From Flagellimonas pelagia (GTDB lineage Bacteria > Bacteroidota > Bacteroidia > Flavobacteriales > Flavobacteriaceae): a DNA stretch of 64,000 bases. Location of the stretch: the NCBI RefSeq assembly GCF_003584135.1, contig NZ_QXFI01000009.1, forward strand, positions 193,501 to 257,500, read 5' to 3'. Below the pieces are notes generated by a model, which ran no database searches, was not told where the DNA came from, and saw nothing but the letters and a program-made list of their open reading frames with translations. This document shows, in pieces, positions 7,842 through 18,900 of the stretch. Numbering within the stretch: the first letter of the stretch is position 1; every line of letters begins with the position of its first letter. The translations under genes were made by a program, and so were the position numbers.

Positions 7842-9518
7842 ATGAAAAAGTATGTAATAGGATTGGATTATGGTTCGGATTCCGTCAGAGCGGTTCTGAT
7901 CGATTCCCAAAATGGTGCAGAACTGGCCTCTGAGGTATTTTGGTATCCTAGATGGAAGGAACAGCAATACTGCAGGCCCGAGATCAATCAGTTTCGTCAA
8001 CACCCGTTGGACCATATTGAAGGATTGGAGCATACTGTAAAATCAGTGGTAGGACAAAGTGGGGTAGACCCTCAAACCGTACTTGGAATTTGTATTGATA
8101 CCACAGGTTCTTCTCCCATGCCCATAACCAAAGATGGTACACCATTGGCTATGGTTAAGGAATTTGAGGAAAACCCGAACGCTATGATGGTGCTTTGGAA
8201 AGACCATACAGCCGTTGAGGAAGCCAATGAAATTAATGAACTGGCACGGACTTGGGGAGGTGAGGATTACACCAGATTTGAAGGGGGTATCTATTCCTCA
8301 GAATGGTTTTGGGCCAAGATCTTGCATGTGGCAAGGGAAGATAAAAATGTTGTGGCCAACACCTACACTTGGATGGAACATTGTGATTTTATCACCTATC
8401 TCATTGCCGATGATAAAGACCTTACTACCTTTAAAAGAAGTAGATGCGCTGCTGGGCACAAGTCCATGTGGCATGAGAGCTGGGGAGGATTGCCAAGCAA
8501 GGAATTTTTGAAAAAGCTCGATCCTTATTTGGCCGATTTGCGTGATAACCTTTATGATCAAACTTTTACTTCCGATCAAGTTGCCGGCCATTTGAACCAG
8601 GAATGGGCAAAGCGATTGGGATTGACCACCAAAACCGTTGTCGCCGTGGGTACTTTTGATGCGCATGCTGGTGCTGTGGGTGCCAAGGTGGATCATCACG
8701 CTTTGGTAAGGGTAATGGGTACCAGTACCTGTGATATCATGGTGTCATCCAACGAGGCGGTGGGCGAAAAGACAGTGAAAGGCATATGTGGTCAGGTTGA
8801 TGGTTCCGTAATCCCTGGTATGGTAGGTTTGGAAGCTGGTCAATCTGCTTTTGGTGATGTATTGGCTTGGTTTAAAAATGTGTTGGAATGGCCATTGGAA
8901 AATTTGGTCATGACATCTTCCGTTTTGTCCGATCAGCAAAAAAAGGATTTGAAAGATGAAATGGAATCCAAATTTATCAGGACATTGGCCGAACAGGCAG
9001 AACAGATTCCGCTAACGGAAACCGTGCCGGTTGCCTTGGATTGGGTAAATGGACGAAGGACACCGGATGCCAATCAAGAATTGAAAAGTGCAATTATGGG
9101 ATTATCCCTGGGTACCAAGGCCCCCCATATTTTCAAAGCCTTGGTGAATGCCATTTGTTTTGGGGCCAAAATGATCGTAGATCGCTTCGAGGAAGAAGGC
9201 GTAAAAATTGAAACGGTAATCGGTATTGGGGGTGTGGCCAGAAAATCCCCATTCATCATGCAGACCTTGGCCAACGTGTTGAACATGCCCATAAAAGTGG
9301 CCGAGTCGGACCAAGCCCCGGCATTGGGAGCCGCTATTTATGCCGCTGTTGCATCGGGCATTTATGACAACGTAATCGATGCCAGTAAAGTAATGGGCAG
9401 TGATTTTGAAGCAGAATATTTTCCGCAGGCATCCCAAGTGGAGGTGTACTCCAAATTGATAGAAACCTATAAACAATTGGGAGCGTTTGTGGAAGATCAA
9501 ACCAATAAAAAGAAATAA
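7842..9518 (+). CDS. araB: L-ribulokinase
   Basis: A 558-aa FGGY-family kinase that phosphorylates L-ribulose to L-ribulose-5-phosphate in the cytoplasm. The N-terminus has the phosphate-binding GLDYGSDSVRAVL motif; CIDTTGSSPMP and VMGTSTCDI are typical of AraB, and IGGVARKSPFIMQTLANVL is the C-terminal ATP-site motif. Length is standard for the family. It begins 42 nt after the glycosidase gene and ends 3 nt before araD, so it is translated from the same message. Xylulokinase is the main alternative, but the araD and araA neighbours and AraB-like motifs decide. Confidence 0.93.
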   Translation: MKKYVIGLDYGSDSVRAVLIDSQNGAELASEVFWYPRWKEQQYCRPEINQFRQHPLDHIEGLEHTVKSVVGQSGVDPQTVLGICIDTTGSSPMPITKDGTPLAMVKEFEENPNAMMVLWKDHTAVEEANEINELARTWGGEDYTRFEGGIYSSEWFWAKILHVAREDKNVVANTYTWMEHCDFITYLIADDKDLTTFKRSRCAAGHKSMWHESWGGLPSKEFLKKLDPYLADLRDNLYDQTFTSDQVAGHLNQEWAKRLGLTTKTVVAVGTFDAHAGAVGAKVDHHALVRVMGTSTCDIMVSSNEAVGEKTVKGICGQVDGSVIPGMVGLEAGQSAFGDVLAWFKNVLEWPLENLVMTSSVLSDQQKKDLKDEMESKFIRTLAEQAEQIPLTETVPVALDWVNGRRTPDANQELKSAIMGLSLGTKAPHIFKALVNAICFGAKMIVDRFEEEGVKIETVIGIGGVARKSPFIMQTLANVLNMPIKVAESDQAPALGAAIYAAVASGIYDNVIDASKVMGSDFEAEYFPQASQVEVYSKLIETYKQLGAFVEDQTNKKK

Positions 9519-9521
9519 CCA

Positions 9522-10223
9522 ATGAGCTCAAAATACAAATTGCTCAAGGAGGAATGTTATGAGGCCAACATGGAACTTAATGCCTTGGGATTGGTGATCT
9601 ACACCTTCGGGAATGTGAGTGCCGTTGATCGTGATCAAGCGATATTTGCCATTAAACCGAGCGGCGTTCCTTATGATACTTTGAAACCCGAGGATATGGT
9701 TATCCTCGATTATGATAACAATGTGGTGGAAGGTAACTTAAGACCTTCATCCGATACCAAGACCCATAGTTATCTGTATAAAAACTGGGAAAATATTGGG
9801 GGAGTGGCCCATACCCATGCCATGTATTCCGTTTCATGGGCGCAGGCGCAAAGGGACATCCCTATTTTTGGTACCACCCACGCGGATCACCTGACCCATG
9901 ATATTCCCTGTGCCCCACCAATGGCCGATGCCTTGATCGAGGGGAACTACGAACACAATACCGGAATCCAGATTTTGGATTGTTTCAAGGAAAGGAACTT
10001 GGACTATAACGAGGTGGAGATGGTATTGATCGGAAACCATGGTCCTTTTGCTTGGGGAAAGAATGCTGCAAAGGCCGTTTACAACACCAAAGTTTTGGAA
10101 ACTGTGGCCCAAATGGCCTATCTCACGCTGCAGATCAATCCAAACGCCCCCAGATTAAAAGATTCACTGATAAAAAAACACTACGAGCGTAAACATGGCA
10201 AAAATGCCTATTACGGTCAATAA
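9522..10223 (+). CDS. araD: L-ribulose-5-phosphate 4-epimerase
   Basis: A 233-aa class II aldolase-like epimerase converting L-ribulose-5-phosphate to D-xylulose-5-phosphate, which enters the pentose phosphate pathway. Zinc ligands are visible as the two His in GGVAHTHAMYSVSWAQ and the later His in IGNHGPFAWG; the phosphate-binding IKPSGVPYD motif is near residue 45. Length equals the E. coli-type enzyme. It starts 3 nt after araB and ends 16 nt before araA. L-fuculose-phosphate aldolase is related, but the context rules for AraD. Confidence 0.93.
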   Translation: MSSKYKLLKEECYEANMELNALGLVIYTFGNVSAVDRDQAIFAIKPSGVPYDTLKPEDMVILDYDNNVVEGNLRPSSDTKTHSYLYKNWENIGGVAHTHAMYSVSWAQAQRDIPIFGTTHADHLTHDIPCAPPMADALIEGNYEHNTGIQILDCFKERNLDYNEVEMVLIGNHGPFAWGKNAAKAVYNTKVLETVAQMAYLTLQINPNAPRLKDSLIKKHYERKHGKNAYYGQ

Positions 10224-10239
10224 TATAATGTAATTCTGA

Positions 10240-11745
10240 ATGAAAATAGCTAATAAAGAAATCTGGTTTGTAACAGGCAGTCAACATTTGTATGGACCAG
10301 AAACCTTAAAACAAGTTGCCGACAATTCAAGGAGTATTGTGGATGGATTGAACGGGTCGGGCAAACTTCCATTGACATTGGTTTTTAAGCCGGTGGTGAC
10401 CACCCCTCAAGAAATTTTGTCCTTGTGCAGGGAAGCCAGTAATCAGGAAAGCTGCATCGGAATTGTGGCTTGGATGCATACCTTTTCACCTTCAAAAATG
10501 TGGATTGCGGGACTTTCTGTTTTGAGCAAGCCCCTATGCCATCTTCATACTCAGTTCAATGCTGAGATTCCTTGGGACAGCATCGATATGGATTTCATGA
10601 ACCTGAACCAGGCGGCCCATGGAGATCGTGAATTTGGATTTATGATGTCGCGTATGCGAAAGAACCGTAAAGTTGTGGTAGGTCATTGGAAAAGTGATAG
10701 GGTACAACAAAAATTGGGAATTTTTGCACGAGTGGCGTTGGGAGTAGATGAACTCAAGCATATGAAAGTGGCCCGTTTTGGGGATAATATGCGCGAAGTG
10801 GGCGTGACCGAAGGTGATAAAGTGGCCGCCCAACTACGTTTTGGTGTGGCTGTAAATGGATATGACTCATCGGACATCACCGATCGTATGGACAGCATCG
10901 GTCAAAAGGCCATCGATAGCCTTGTGGAAGAATATGAATCCAGCTATACTTTGTCTTCATCTCTTCAAAAAAATGGTCCCCAAAGGGATTCCCTTTTGGA
11001 AGCTGCCAAGATTGAATTGGCCATGCGCTCGTTCTTGGAAGAAGGAGGATTCAAAGCTTTTACCGATACCTTCGAAAATTTAGGGAAACTGCGTCAATTG
11101 CCCGGTATTGCCGTACAGCGTTTAATGGCTGATGGATACGGTTTTGGTGGAGAAGGCGATTGGAAAACAGCTGCCATGGTCCGCGCTATGAAAGTAATGG
11201 CCGAAGGATTGGAAGGAGGCACTTCTTTCATGGAAGACTATACCTATCATTTTACACCGGAGAGGGAATACGTTTTGGGATCTCACATGTTGGAAATTTG
11301 TCCGTCCATCGCTAGCGGAAAACCTTCATGCGAGGTTCATCCTTTGGGTATTGGCGGTAAGGAAGACCCTGTACGCTTGGTGTTCAATTCCCTAGCAGGA
11401 AATGCCCTAAACGCCTCTTTGGTGGATATGGGTAACAGGTTCCGATTGATCGTGAACGAAGTGGAAGCGGTGAAGCCAATGGCAGATTTGCCCAAACTAC
11501 CTGTGGCTAGGGTACTTTGGGATCCCAAACCGAACTTGGATATTGCCGCAACAGCTTGGATCTATGCCGGTGGCGCACATCACACGGTCTATACCCAGGC
11601 ATTGACCACGGAGTATATGGAAGACTTTGCCGATATTTTTGGAATTGAACTTTTGGTGATTGATGCGGATACCAAAATCAGGAATTTCAAGGATCAGTTG
11701 CACGCCAACGAAGCCTACTACCATTTGTTCCAACACGGGATGTAA
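10240..11745 (+). CDS. araA: L-arabinose isomerase
   Basis: A 501-aa cytoplasmic isomerase that converts L-arabinose to L-ribulose, using a divalent metal. Family signatures are clear: [14 protein letters not shown] at the N-terminus, and the metal/catalytic residues in [34 protein letters not shown] and GGAHHTVYT. Length matches the usual ~500 aa. Order is araB-araD-araA, so the first enzyme of the pathway is encoded last of the three. The next gene starts 34 nt downstream. Confidence 0.95.
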   Translation: MKIANKEIWFVTGSQHLYGPETLKQVADNSRSIVDGLNGSGKLPLTLVFKPVVTTPQEILSLCREASNQESCIGIVAWMHTFSPSKMWIAGLSVLSKPLCHLHTQFNAEIPWDSIDMDFMNLNQAAHGDREFGFMMSRMRKNRKVVVGHWKSDRVQQKLGIFARVALGVDELKHMKVARFGDNMREVGVTEGDKVAAQLRFGVAVNGYDSSDITDRMDSIGQKAIDSLVEEYESSYTLSSSLQKNGPQRDSLLEAAKIELAMRSFLEEGGFKAFTDTFENLGKLRQLPGIAVQRLMADGYGFGGEGDWKTAAMVRAMKVMAEGLEGGTSFMEDYTYHFTPEREYVLGSHMLEICPSIASGKPSCEVHPLGIGGKEDPVRLVFNSLAGNALNASLVDMGNRFRLIVNEVEAVKPMADLPKLPVARVLWDPKPNLDIAATAWIYAGGAHHTVYTQALTTEYMEDFADIFGIELLVIDADTKIRNFKDQLHANEAYYHLFQHGM

Positions 11746-11779
11746 GACACAAACGAAAATTAACGAATAAACCATAATC

Positions 11780-12964
11780 ATGAAAACAGTACAACCTTCC
11801 TTATTTTGTTTTGTTTTTCTTTTAACACTTTTAAATTTGGGATGCAAAGAGAACAAAAAGGAAAGCCAAACAGATATGGAAACCGAAAACACCCCAATGG
11901 AAAGTGACCACATTGTAAAATCCACCTTTGGTGAAATGCCGGATGGCACAACAGTGGACAAATACACCCTAAAGAATGCCATGGGCATGGAAGTGGATGT
12001 GATCACTTACGGGGGAATCATCACACGATGGACCGCTCCGGATAAAAATGGAAAGTATGATGATGTAGTGCTCGGTTTTGATGACCTAAAATCCTATTTG
12101 GATGGCAATCCCTACTTTGGGGCCTTGATAGGTCGGTATGGGAACAGAATTGCGAAGGGTAAATTCTCTTTGGATGGGCAAACCTACACTTTGGCCACCA
12201 ATGATGGTGAAAATCATTTGCATGGAGGTTTAAAGGGTTTTGATAAAGTTATCTGGGCGGCTACTCCCAAAAGTGCCGATGAAGGCGCCATTTTGGAATT
12301 GACCTATACCAGTGTGGATGGGGAAGAAGGCTATCCTGGTAATTTGGATGTGAAGGTTACTTACACCCTGACTGGAGACAATCAACTTGAGGTGCTTTAC
12401 GAGGCGGTTACGGATAAACCGACCGTGGTAAATCTTACCCAGCACAGTTATTTCAACCTTTCTGGGGATTTTACCCAAAGTGTTTTGGATCACGAACTTT
12501 TCCTGGATGCCGATGCATACCTTCCTGTGGATGGAGGTTTGATCCCAACAGGGGAGTTGAGACCAGTATCAGGTACCCCCTTCGATTTTACAACATCCAA
12601 AGTGATGGGCAAGGAAATTGGGGCCGATGATGAGCAATTGAAATTGGGTAAGGGATACGATCATTGTTGGGTGTTGAATGAAGAGGAAAGCGGATTCGGA
12701 CTTGCAGCTTCGGCATTTCATCCCGCTACCGGAAGGGTATTGGAGGTGTATACCGATGAACCTGGCATTCAATTCTATAGCGGTAATTTTTTAGATGGAA
12801 CACTACCTGCGCAAAAAGGTGGGGTGTACGGACAAAGAGCAGGTTTCTGCTTGGAGACCCAGCATTATCCCGATAGCCCTAACCAACCTAGTTTCCCATC
12901 GGTTCGATTGAATCCTGGGGAAACCTACAAGACAAAGACCACCTTTAGACTGACCACCAAATAA
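11780..12964 (+). CDS. galM: Aldose 1-epimerase (mutarotase), lipoprotein
   Basis: A 394-aa aldose 1-epimerase that interconverts alpha and beta anomers of free sugars. The catalytic set is visible: His in ENHLHGGLKGFDK, His in VNLTQHSYFNLSG, and Glu in GFCLETQHYPDSPN. The N-terminus ends in LNLGCKENKKE, a lipobox, so this mutarotase is exported and lipid-anchored rather than cytoplasmic like classical GalM. That places it beside the arabinosidases and ahead of the symporter, where it could supply the anomer the transporter or isomerase accepts. The arabinose specificity is inferred from the operon. It ends 7 nt before the transporter gene. Confidence 0.9.
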   Translation: MKTVQPSLFCFVFLLTLLNLGCKENKKESQTDMETENTPMESDHIVKSTFGEMPDGTTVDKYTLKNAMGMEVDVITYGGIITRWTAPDKNGKYDDVVLGFDDLKSYLDGNPYFGALIGRYGNRIAKGKFSLDGQTYTLATNDGENHLHGGLKGFDKVIWAATPKSADEGAILELTYTSVDGEEGYPGNLDVKVTYTLTGDNQLEVLYEAVTDKPTVVNLTQHSYFNLSGDFTQSVLDHELFLDADAYLPVDGGLIPTGELRPVSGTPFDFTTSKVMGKEIGADDEQLKLGKGYDHCWVLNEEESGFGLAASAFHPATGRVLEVYTDEPGIQFYSGNFLDGTLPAQKGGVYGQRAGFCLETQHYPDSPNQPSFPSVRLNPGETYKTKTTFRLTTK

Positions 12965-12971
12965 CAGCGCT

Positions 12972-14591
12972 ATGAAAACATTGGATTCTTTTGATTGGAT
13001 TACGATATCCATTTATTTTTTGGTCCTTTTAGGCATAGCGGTTTGGGTAATCCGTAAGAAAAAGGAAAGTACCGAGGATTATTTCCTAGCTGGCCGAAAT
13101 GTAGGCTGGTTTGTAGTGGGCGCCTCCATTTTTGCGTCCAATATCGGTTCTGAACACGTGGTGGGATTGGCTGGTGCAGGAGCGGGGAACCGTTTACCCA
13201 TGTTGATCTATGAAATACAAGCTTGGATCGTGTTGATCTTGGGATGGGTATTCCTTCCTTTTTATGCGAGGGCAGGAGTTTTCACCATGCCCGAGTTTTT
13301 GGAAAAACGTTTTGATGCCCGTTCCCGCTGGATTTTATCTGTATTCTCCATTGTGGCTTATGTGCTCACCAAAATTTCGGTTACCATCTACGCCGGTGGG
13401 GTAGTAGTTTCCGCCTTGTTGGGAATCGATTTCTGGACTGGAGCTATTGCAACGGTGGTTTTAACAGGGCTGTATACCGTTCTCGGAGGTATGCGTGCCG
13501 TGGTCTATACCGAAACCCTTCAGGCCATCATCCTGGTGGTAGGTGCTGCTGCCTTGACCTTAATTGGACTAGATCATGTGGGCGGTTGGCAAAGTATGAA
13601 GGAAACCGTTACCCCAGAATATCTCAATATGTGGAGAGCGGCTTCTGACCCTGATTTCCCTTGGCCACCGTTGTTGATTGCCAGTACCATTACGGGTATT
13701 TGGTATTGGTGTACCGATCAATATATAGTACAACGGGCCTTAACAGCAAAGAACATTAAGGAAGGAAGAAGAGGAACCATTTTCGGTGCCTTATTAAAAT
13801 TGATGCCTGTGTTCTTGTTCCTGATTCCTGGGGTGATAGCATTGACTTTGAAAATGAGAGGTGAATTGAACTGGGACAGCCCCGATCAGGCTTTTCCTGT
13901 GTTGATGAGCAACTTGTTGCCTTCTGGTCTTCGCGGATTAGTGGCAGCAGGACTTTTGGCCGCTTTGATGAGTTCCTTGGCATCCGTTTTTAACTCGTGT
14001 TCTACTTTGTTCACGGTGGATATCTATAAAAAATTACGCCCCAACACCCCTGAGAAGAAGTTAGTGCGTACCGGGCAGATTGCTACGATTATTACGGTAA
14101 TCATCGGTATCATCTGGATTCCTATCATGGCGAATATCTCGGGAGTGCTGTATGAATACCTACAGAGTGTTCAATCCTATATTGCGCCTCCGATCACTGC
14201 CGTATTCCTGCTGGGGATCTTCCACAAGCGCATCAATGCGCAAGGAGCCTACGTTACCTTAGTCGTTGGATTTGTGGTGGGCGCTTTGCGTATTATTTTG
14301 GAATTGGTGAAAGATATGTTGGATCCCGGAAGTTTCTGGTTCCTATTGGGTGATATGAACTTCCTGTCCTTTGCCTCATGGTTCTTCCTATTCTGTATCA
14401 TTTTGATTTTGGTAGTGAGCTACGCCACCGCGGCACCTGCCCCAGAAAAGGTGATGAACCTTACCTATGGTACCATTTCAGAAGAAGAGAGAAAGAAAAA
14501 CAAGAACAGTTACAATTGGAAGGATATTGTCATCTCAATAATCATCTTGGCCATTGTGGCTTATGTGATGCTTTGGTTCAATGGTAAATAA
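12972..14591 (+). CDS. Sodium:solute symporter (SSS/SGLT family), probable L-arabinose importer
   Basis: A 539-aa inner-membrane protein with about 14 hydrophobic segments. SSS features include DWITISIYFLVLLGIAVW at the start, EDYFLAGRNVGWFVVGAS, ASNIGSEHVVGLAGAGA and LMSSLASVFNSCSTLF; the charged IRKKKEST loop follows the first helix. The family couples sugar or other solute uptake to sodium. It is the last gene of the arabinose run, followed by a strong terminator, and no SusC/SusD pair is present in the window, so the operon appears to handle mono- or oligosaccharide uptake across the inner membrane. Substrate is inferred from context. Confidence 0.88.
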   Translation: MKTLDSFDWITISIYFLVLLGIAVWVIRKKKESTEDYFLAGRNVGWFVVGASIFASNIGSEHVVGLAGAGAGNRLPMLIYEIQAWIVLILGWVFLPFYARAGVFTMPEFLEKRFDARSRWILSVFSIVAYVLTKISVTIYAGGVVVSALLGIDFWTGAIATVVLTGLYTVLGGMRAVVYTETLQAIILVVGAAALTLIGLDHVGGWQSMKETVTPEYLNMWRAASDPDFPWPPLLIASTITGIWYWCTDQYIVQRALTAKNIKEGRRGTIFGALLKLMPVFLFLIPGVIALTLKMRGELNWDSPDQAFPVLMSNLLPSGLRGLVAAGLLAALMSSLASVFNSCSTLFTVDIYKKLRPNTPEKKLVRTGQIATIITVIIGIIWIPIMANISGVLYEYLQSVQSYIAPPITAVFLLGIFHKRINAQGAYVTLVVGFVVGALRIILELVKDMLDPGSFWFLLGDMNFLSFASWFFLFCIILILVVSYATAAPAPEKVMNLTYGTISEEERKKNKNSYNWKDIVISIIILAIVAYVMLWFNGK

Positions 14592-14603
14592 AAAAATTGA
14601 AAG

Positions 14604-14642
14604 TAAAAAAAAGCCCCATCCAAAGGATGGGGCTTTTTTTTA
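14604..14642. terminator. Bidirectional intrinsic terminator between the arabinose and efflux operons
   Basis: AGCCCCATCC (14612-14621), an AAA loop and GGATGGGGCT (14625-14634) form a perfect 10-bp stem, with A-runs before and T-runs after. It can stop transcription from both the symporter gene and the convergent tolC-type gene. Confidence 0.92.
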
Positions 14643-15950
14643 TATATCAAGGTTGCCGGCCAATTGTTTCAATATAATTTCGGAAACCTTGGCTTGAAAC
14701 TTGGCATTGCTATGCCGTACTTGCGCGTTAATGTAGTTGAGTTGAGCAGTTCTAAATTCGATAGTAGGAATGATACCGATTCGGTACTTCTCTACGGTTA
14801 TGTCGAGGTTTTCCTTAGCAATGGCCTCGTTTTTCTCTTCCAGTTCCATTAGGCTGATATTGGTCAAATAAGTTTGGTAAGTAGTGTTGACCATGGATGT
14901 CAGTTCCTGTTCTTGTTGTGAAATGGCAATTTCTGCATTTTGAAGGGCCACCTTGCTTTTCTTCTCGTTCCGGTTTTGGTTGAAGCCATCAAAAAGGTTC
15001 AAAGAAGCACCGAAACCATAACTAAATCCTTTTGAATCCGAGCTTGTAGCAAAGCCCAGTTCTGATTTTGAACTGGCTATAGTGTAGCCAGAGGTCACGA
15101 ATATGGATGGATACCGAGCAGCCTTGATTTGCTTGAGTTCCAGTTCACTGATCCGTTTGTTGATTTTTTCGGCCAGCAACTGCGGATTTTCGGCAGCAAC
15201 CAAGGCTTCCAGCTCTTCCAAGTCAAGGGATTGGTCCACAAAAATTTCAGGGATTACCTTAAAATCCAATTTAAGGTCGCGTGCCAATTGTTCGTTCAAC
15301 TGGATCTTGGTGTTCTTATATAATTCCAGCTGGCGCTGCATCTGTGTTTGGTCCGTATTGAGATCCACCTGGGCATTCAAGACCTCGAGTTTGGATGCTT
15401 TGCCTATCGTGAATCGATTGTGCGCCAATTCCACACGTTGTTGGGATATGGTCAAGGTACTATCAAGGGCAGATAGTTGTTGTTGTTGCTGGACCAAGTC
15501 ATAGTATGTAGTCATAATCTCCCCGACCTTGCTTAAAATGGCTTGTTTTAATTCGGCTTCCCCTAATTTTTGGGTTTCCTTCAGCTGCTCATAATTGGCA
15601 AACATGCTTAGGCCATCAAAAACAGTCCATTCCAAGGCCACGCCATAGTTGAAACTACTGTTCTTTACATTGTTACGATCCTGTACGGTACCGTCGTTTC
15701 GCACTTGTGTAAGACTTTGTACGCTGTTGTTGTCTGTAAGGTTGGCTCCTAATTGGGGCAACATCCCAGCTTGTCCGGGGCTAACTCCCAATTCATCTAT
15801 CTGAAGGTCGTTCTTTGCTGTTTTTATCTGGTAGTTGTTTTCCAGGGCAATTTTCACTGCTTCCTCAACAGTCAATATTTCTTGGGCACTGCCCAAAGCC
15901 ATACCACCTATCGCAAACAAAAATATGTTCAATACATGTTTTACGCCCAT
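14640..15950 (-). CDS. TolC-family outer-membrane efflux protein
   Basis: A 436-aa outer-membrane channel of tripartite efflux systems. It has a signal peptide (LFAIGGMALGSA before QE), then two copies of the long-helix/beta repeat typical of TolC, with LTVEEAVKIALENNYQI at the start and IGIIPTIEFRTAQLNYINAQ near the end. ATG at 15950 gives the signal peptide; a TTG at 15965 would overlap the upstream gene. It starts 1 nt after the RND pump stop and is the last gene of the efflux operon. The exported substrate cannot be read from the sequence. Confidence 0.9.
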   Translation of the reverse strand: MGVKHVLNIFLFAIGGMALGSAQEILTVEEAVKIALENNYQIKTAKNDLQIDELGVSPGQAGMLPQLGANLTDNNSVQSLTQVRNDGTVQDRNNVKNSSFNYGVALEWTVFDGLSMFANYEQLKETQKLGEAELKQAILSKVGEIMTTYYDLVQQQQQLSALDSTLTISQQRVELAHNRFTIGKASKLEVLNAQVDLNTDQTQMQRQLELYKNTKIQLNEQLARDLKLDFKVIPEIFVDQSLDLEELEALVAAENPQLLAEKINKRISELELKQIKAARYPSIFVTSGYTIASSKSELGFATSSDSKGFSYGFGASLNLFDGFNQNRNEKKSKVALQNAEIAISQQEQELTSMVNTTYQTYLTNISLMELEEKNEAIAKENLDITVEKYRIGIIPTIEFRTAQLNYINAQVRHSNAKFQAKVSEIILKQLAGNLDI

Positions 15951-15951
15951 G

Positions 15952-18900
15952 CTAGGAAAGTTCAAGGGTTTTGAATTCTGGTCGTTGTACTTTTTTTCTG
16001 GACCACATATAGTACAGGGCAGGGATGACGAACAAGGTCAAGATCAACGAGAACAAAGTCCCACCAATGATAACTACCCCCATTCCTGTTCTACTGGCCG
16101 AAGCGGCCCCCAAGGAAAGAGCAATGGGCAACGCGCCCAAGGCAACGGTAAGGCTGGTCATCAATATGGGTCTAAGTCTGGAAACAGATGCTTTCATAAT
16201 AGCTTCCATTTTGCTCAAACTTTCGTTTTCCTCCTGCAACTGATTGGCAAATTCCACAATCAAGATACCGTTTTTCGTTACCAGACCGATCAACATAATG
16301 GTGCCGATTTGACTGAAAATGTTCCAGGTTTCCCCAAACAACCAAAGGGAGAACATAGCTCCGGCAACCGCCATGGGCACTGTTAATATGATGATGAACG
16401 GGTCAATGAAACTTTCAAACTGTGCAGCCAGAATCAGGAAAATGAGCAGGAATGCCAATCCAAAGGCAAATGCCGTATTGGAGCTACTTTCCACAAAGTC
16501 CCTGGATTCCCCACCTAAATCTGTGGTGAAGGTGTCATCCAAAACCCGATCTTTAATCGCGTTCATGGCGTCGATACCGTCCCCGATACTTTTTCCTGGG
16601 GCCAGGTTGGCGGAAACTGTGGCCGACATATATCGGTTGTTGTGGAACAATTGCGGTGGACTGCTATGTTCTTCCACAGTTACCAAGTTGTCCAATTGGA
16701 TCAATTGCCCTTCCTTGTTTTTTACGAAGATGGAGGTGAGATCCATGGGCTCGTCACGGTCTTGCTTGTCAAATTGCCCGATGACCTGATATTGTTTTCC
16801 ATTCATCAAAAAATATCCAAAACGTTGTCCGCTCAAGGATAATTGAAGGGTCTGGGCGACATCCCTGACGGAAACGCCCAAGCTTTCGGCTTTTTCCCTA
16901 TCGATGGAAACGTATAGTTCGGGCTTGTCAAATTTCAGGTTTACATCCACGAAAGAAAATGTGGGGTCCTTTTCGGCCTCTGCCAAGAACTCTGGCACCT
17001 TCTCCTCCAATTTTTCGAAATTCTTTGCTTGGATGATGAACTGGATAGGGGGACCACCACGGCGGTTCACCGATATGGTGGGCCGTTCGGAAACATTGGA
17101 ACGACCACCTACATAGGCCTTGGCCCATCGTCCAAGATCTTGTGCAATTTCATGTTGGGAGCGCTCCCGTTCACTTGGATCTACCAAAGCTACGTTGGCC
17201 CGACCACTGTTCACCGAAGATGACCCAAACCCTGGCGATGTAAGTACTAAGCTTACTTTCTTCTCGGGGACAGAATCATTTATCAGTTCCGTAATATCGG
17301 TCATAAGACGATCCATGTACTCATAGGAAGACCCCTCAGGGGCGGTCACGTTCAACCGAACAAAGGCACGGTCATCATAAGGTGCTGTTTCTTTTTGTAG
17401 TAAGGAGTAGAACAGTACGATCAGGCCGATACATCCAAAAAGGATTGGGATACTGAGCCATTTGCGTTGCATGAATTTCTCCAGAGCACTTTTATAGGAT
17501 TCGTTCATGGCCACAAAATATTTTTCGGTGACCTGATAGAATTTGGACCTGCTCTGTTTGCCGGGTTTGGTCAGGTATGCATTGAGCATGGGCGTAAGGG
17601 TAAGTGACACAAATGCCGACACCAATACGGCAGTGCCCAAAACCACGCCAAATTCCCGGAACAATCTCCCTACAAATCCTTCCAAAAAGATTACAGGCAA
17701 GAATACGGCAGCCAGTGTAATGGAAATGGAAATGACCGCAAAAAAGATTTCTTTGGACCCTTTGATGGCGGCTTCAATAGGGTTCATTCCCTCCTCAATT
17801 TTTTTATAAATGTTCTCGGTGACCACAATTCCATCATCCACTACAAGGCCTGTAGCAAGTACAATGGCCAATAGGGTGAGCACGTTTACGGAGAATCCCA
17901 ACAACCACATAAAAAAGAATGTAGCGATCAAGGAAACTGGAATGTCCAATAAGGGGCGCAGTGCCAAGGACCAGTTCCTGAAGAATAGGTAAATTACCAA
18001 GATTACAAGAATGATGGATATCAAGATAGTCTCCGCTACTTCGGTTACTGCTCTTTTTACGAACACGGTGTCATCAATAACAATGTTCAGTTTGAAGTCT
18101 TCGGGAAGGTCTTTTTGTAATTTGTCGTATTCCTTGTAAAAGGCATCGGCGATTTCAAGGTAATTGGTTCCCGGTTGGGGAACCACGGCAACGGCAACCA
18201 TAGGTTGGCCGGAATCGCTCATTTTGGTTTCCATGTTCTCACCTTCCAAGCTTGCACGACCGATATCGCTCAATTGTACCAATTTCTCACCATCTGCCAT
18301 GATGATGATATTGTTGAACTGTTCCTCGGTGTTGAGATTCCCCAAGGTTTTCACGGTCAACTCTGTATTTTCCCCGGTAAGTTTTCCTGATGGCAATTCG
18401 ATGTTTTGTGCCAAAAGGGCAGCACGAACATCGGCCACGGTGAGTCCGTACGAGGCTAACTTCAAAGGGTCGATCCACAATCTCATGGCGTATCTTCGCT
18501 GTCCCCAAATTTGGACACCACTTACACCTGGAATGGTCTCGATCCGCTGGGCAATGACGTTTTCGGCATAATCGGAAAGTTCCAAAATGTTCTTGTTGTC
18601 ACTCTGCACCGTCATGGAAATGATTCTATCGGCATCGGCATCGGCCTTTGATACCACGGGAGGGGCATCAAGGTCTTCAGGTAAGCTTCGCAATGCTTGG
18701 GAAACCTTGTCCCGAACATCGTTGGCGGCAGCTTCCAAGTCTTTGTCCAAATCAAATTCAATACTGATGGAACTAGATCCCTGCACACTGGAAGAGGTGA
18801 TATTTCGTATCCCGTCTATGGAGTTGATGGCCTTTTCCAAGGGTTCCGTAATCTGGGATTCAATAATATCGGCATTGGCCCCTGAATAACTGGTTCGAAC

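Noticed and set aside
15835..16386. 183-aa plus-strand frame over the tolC/RND junction
   Set aside because: Antisense to two conserved efflux genes and rich in low-complexity residues.
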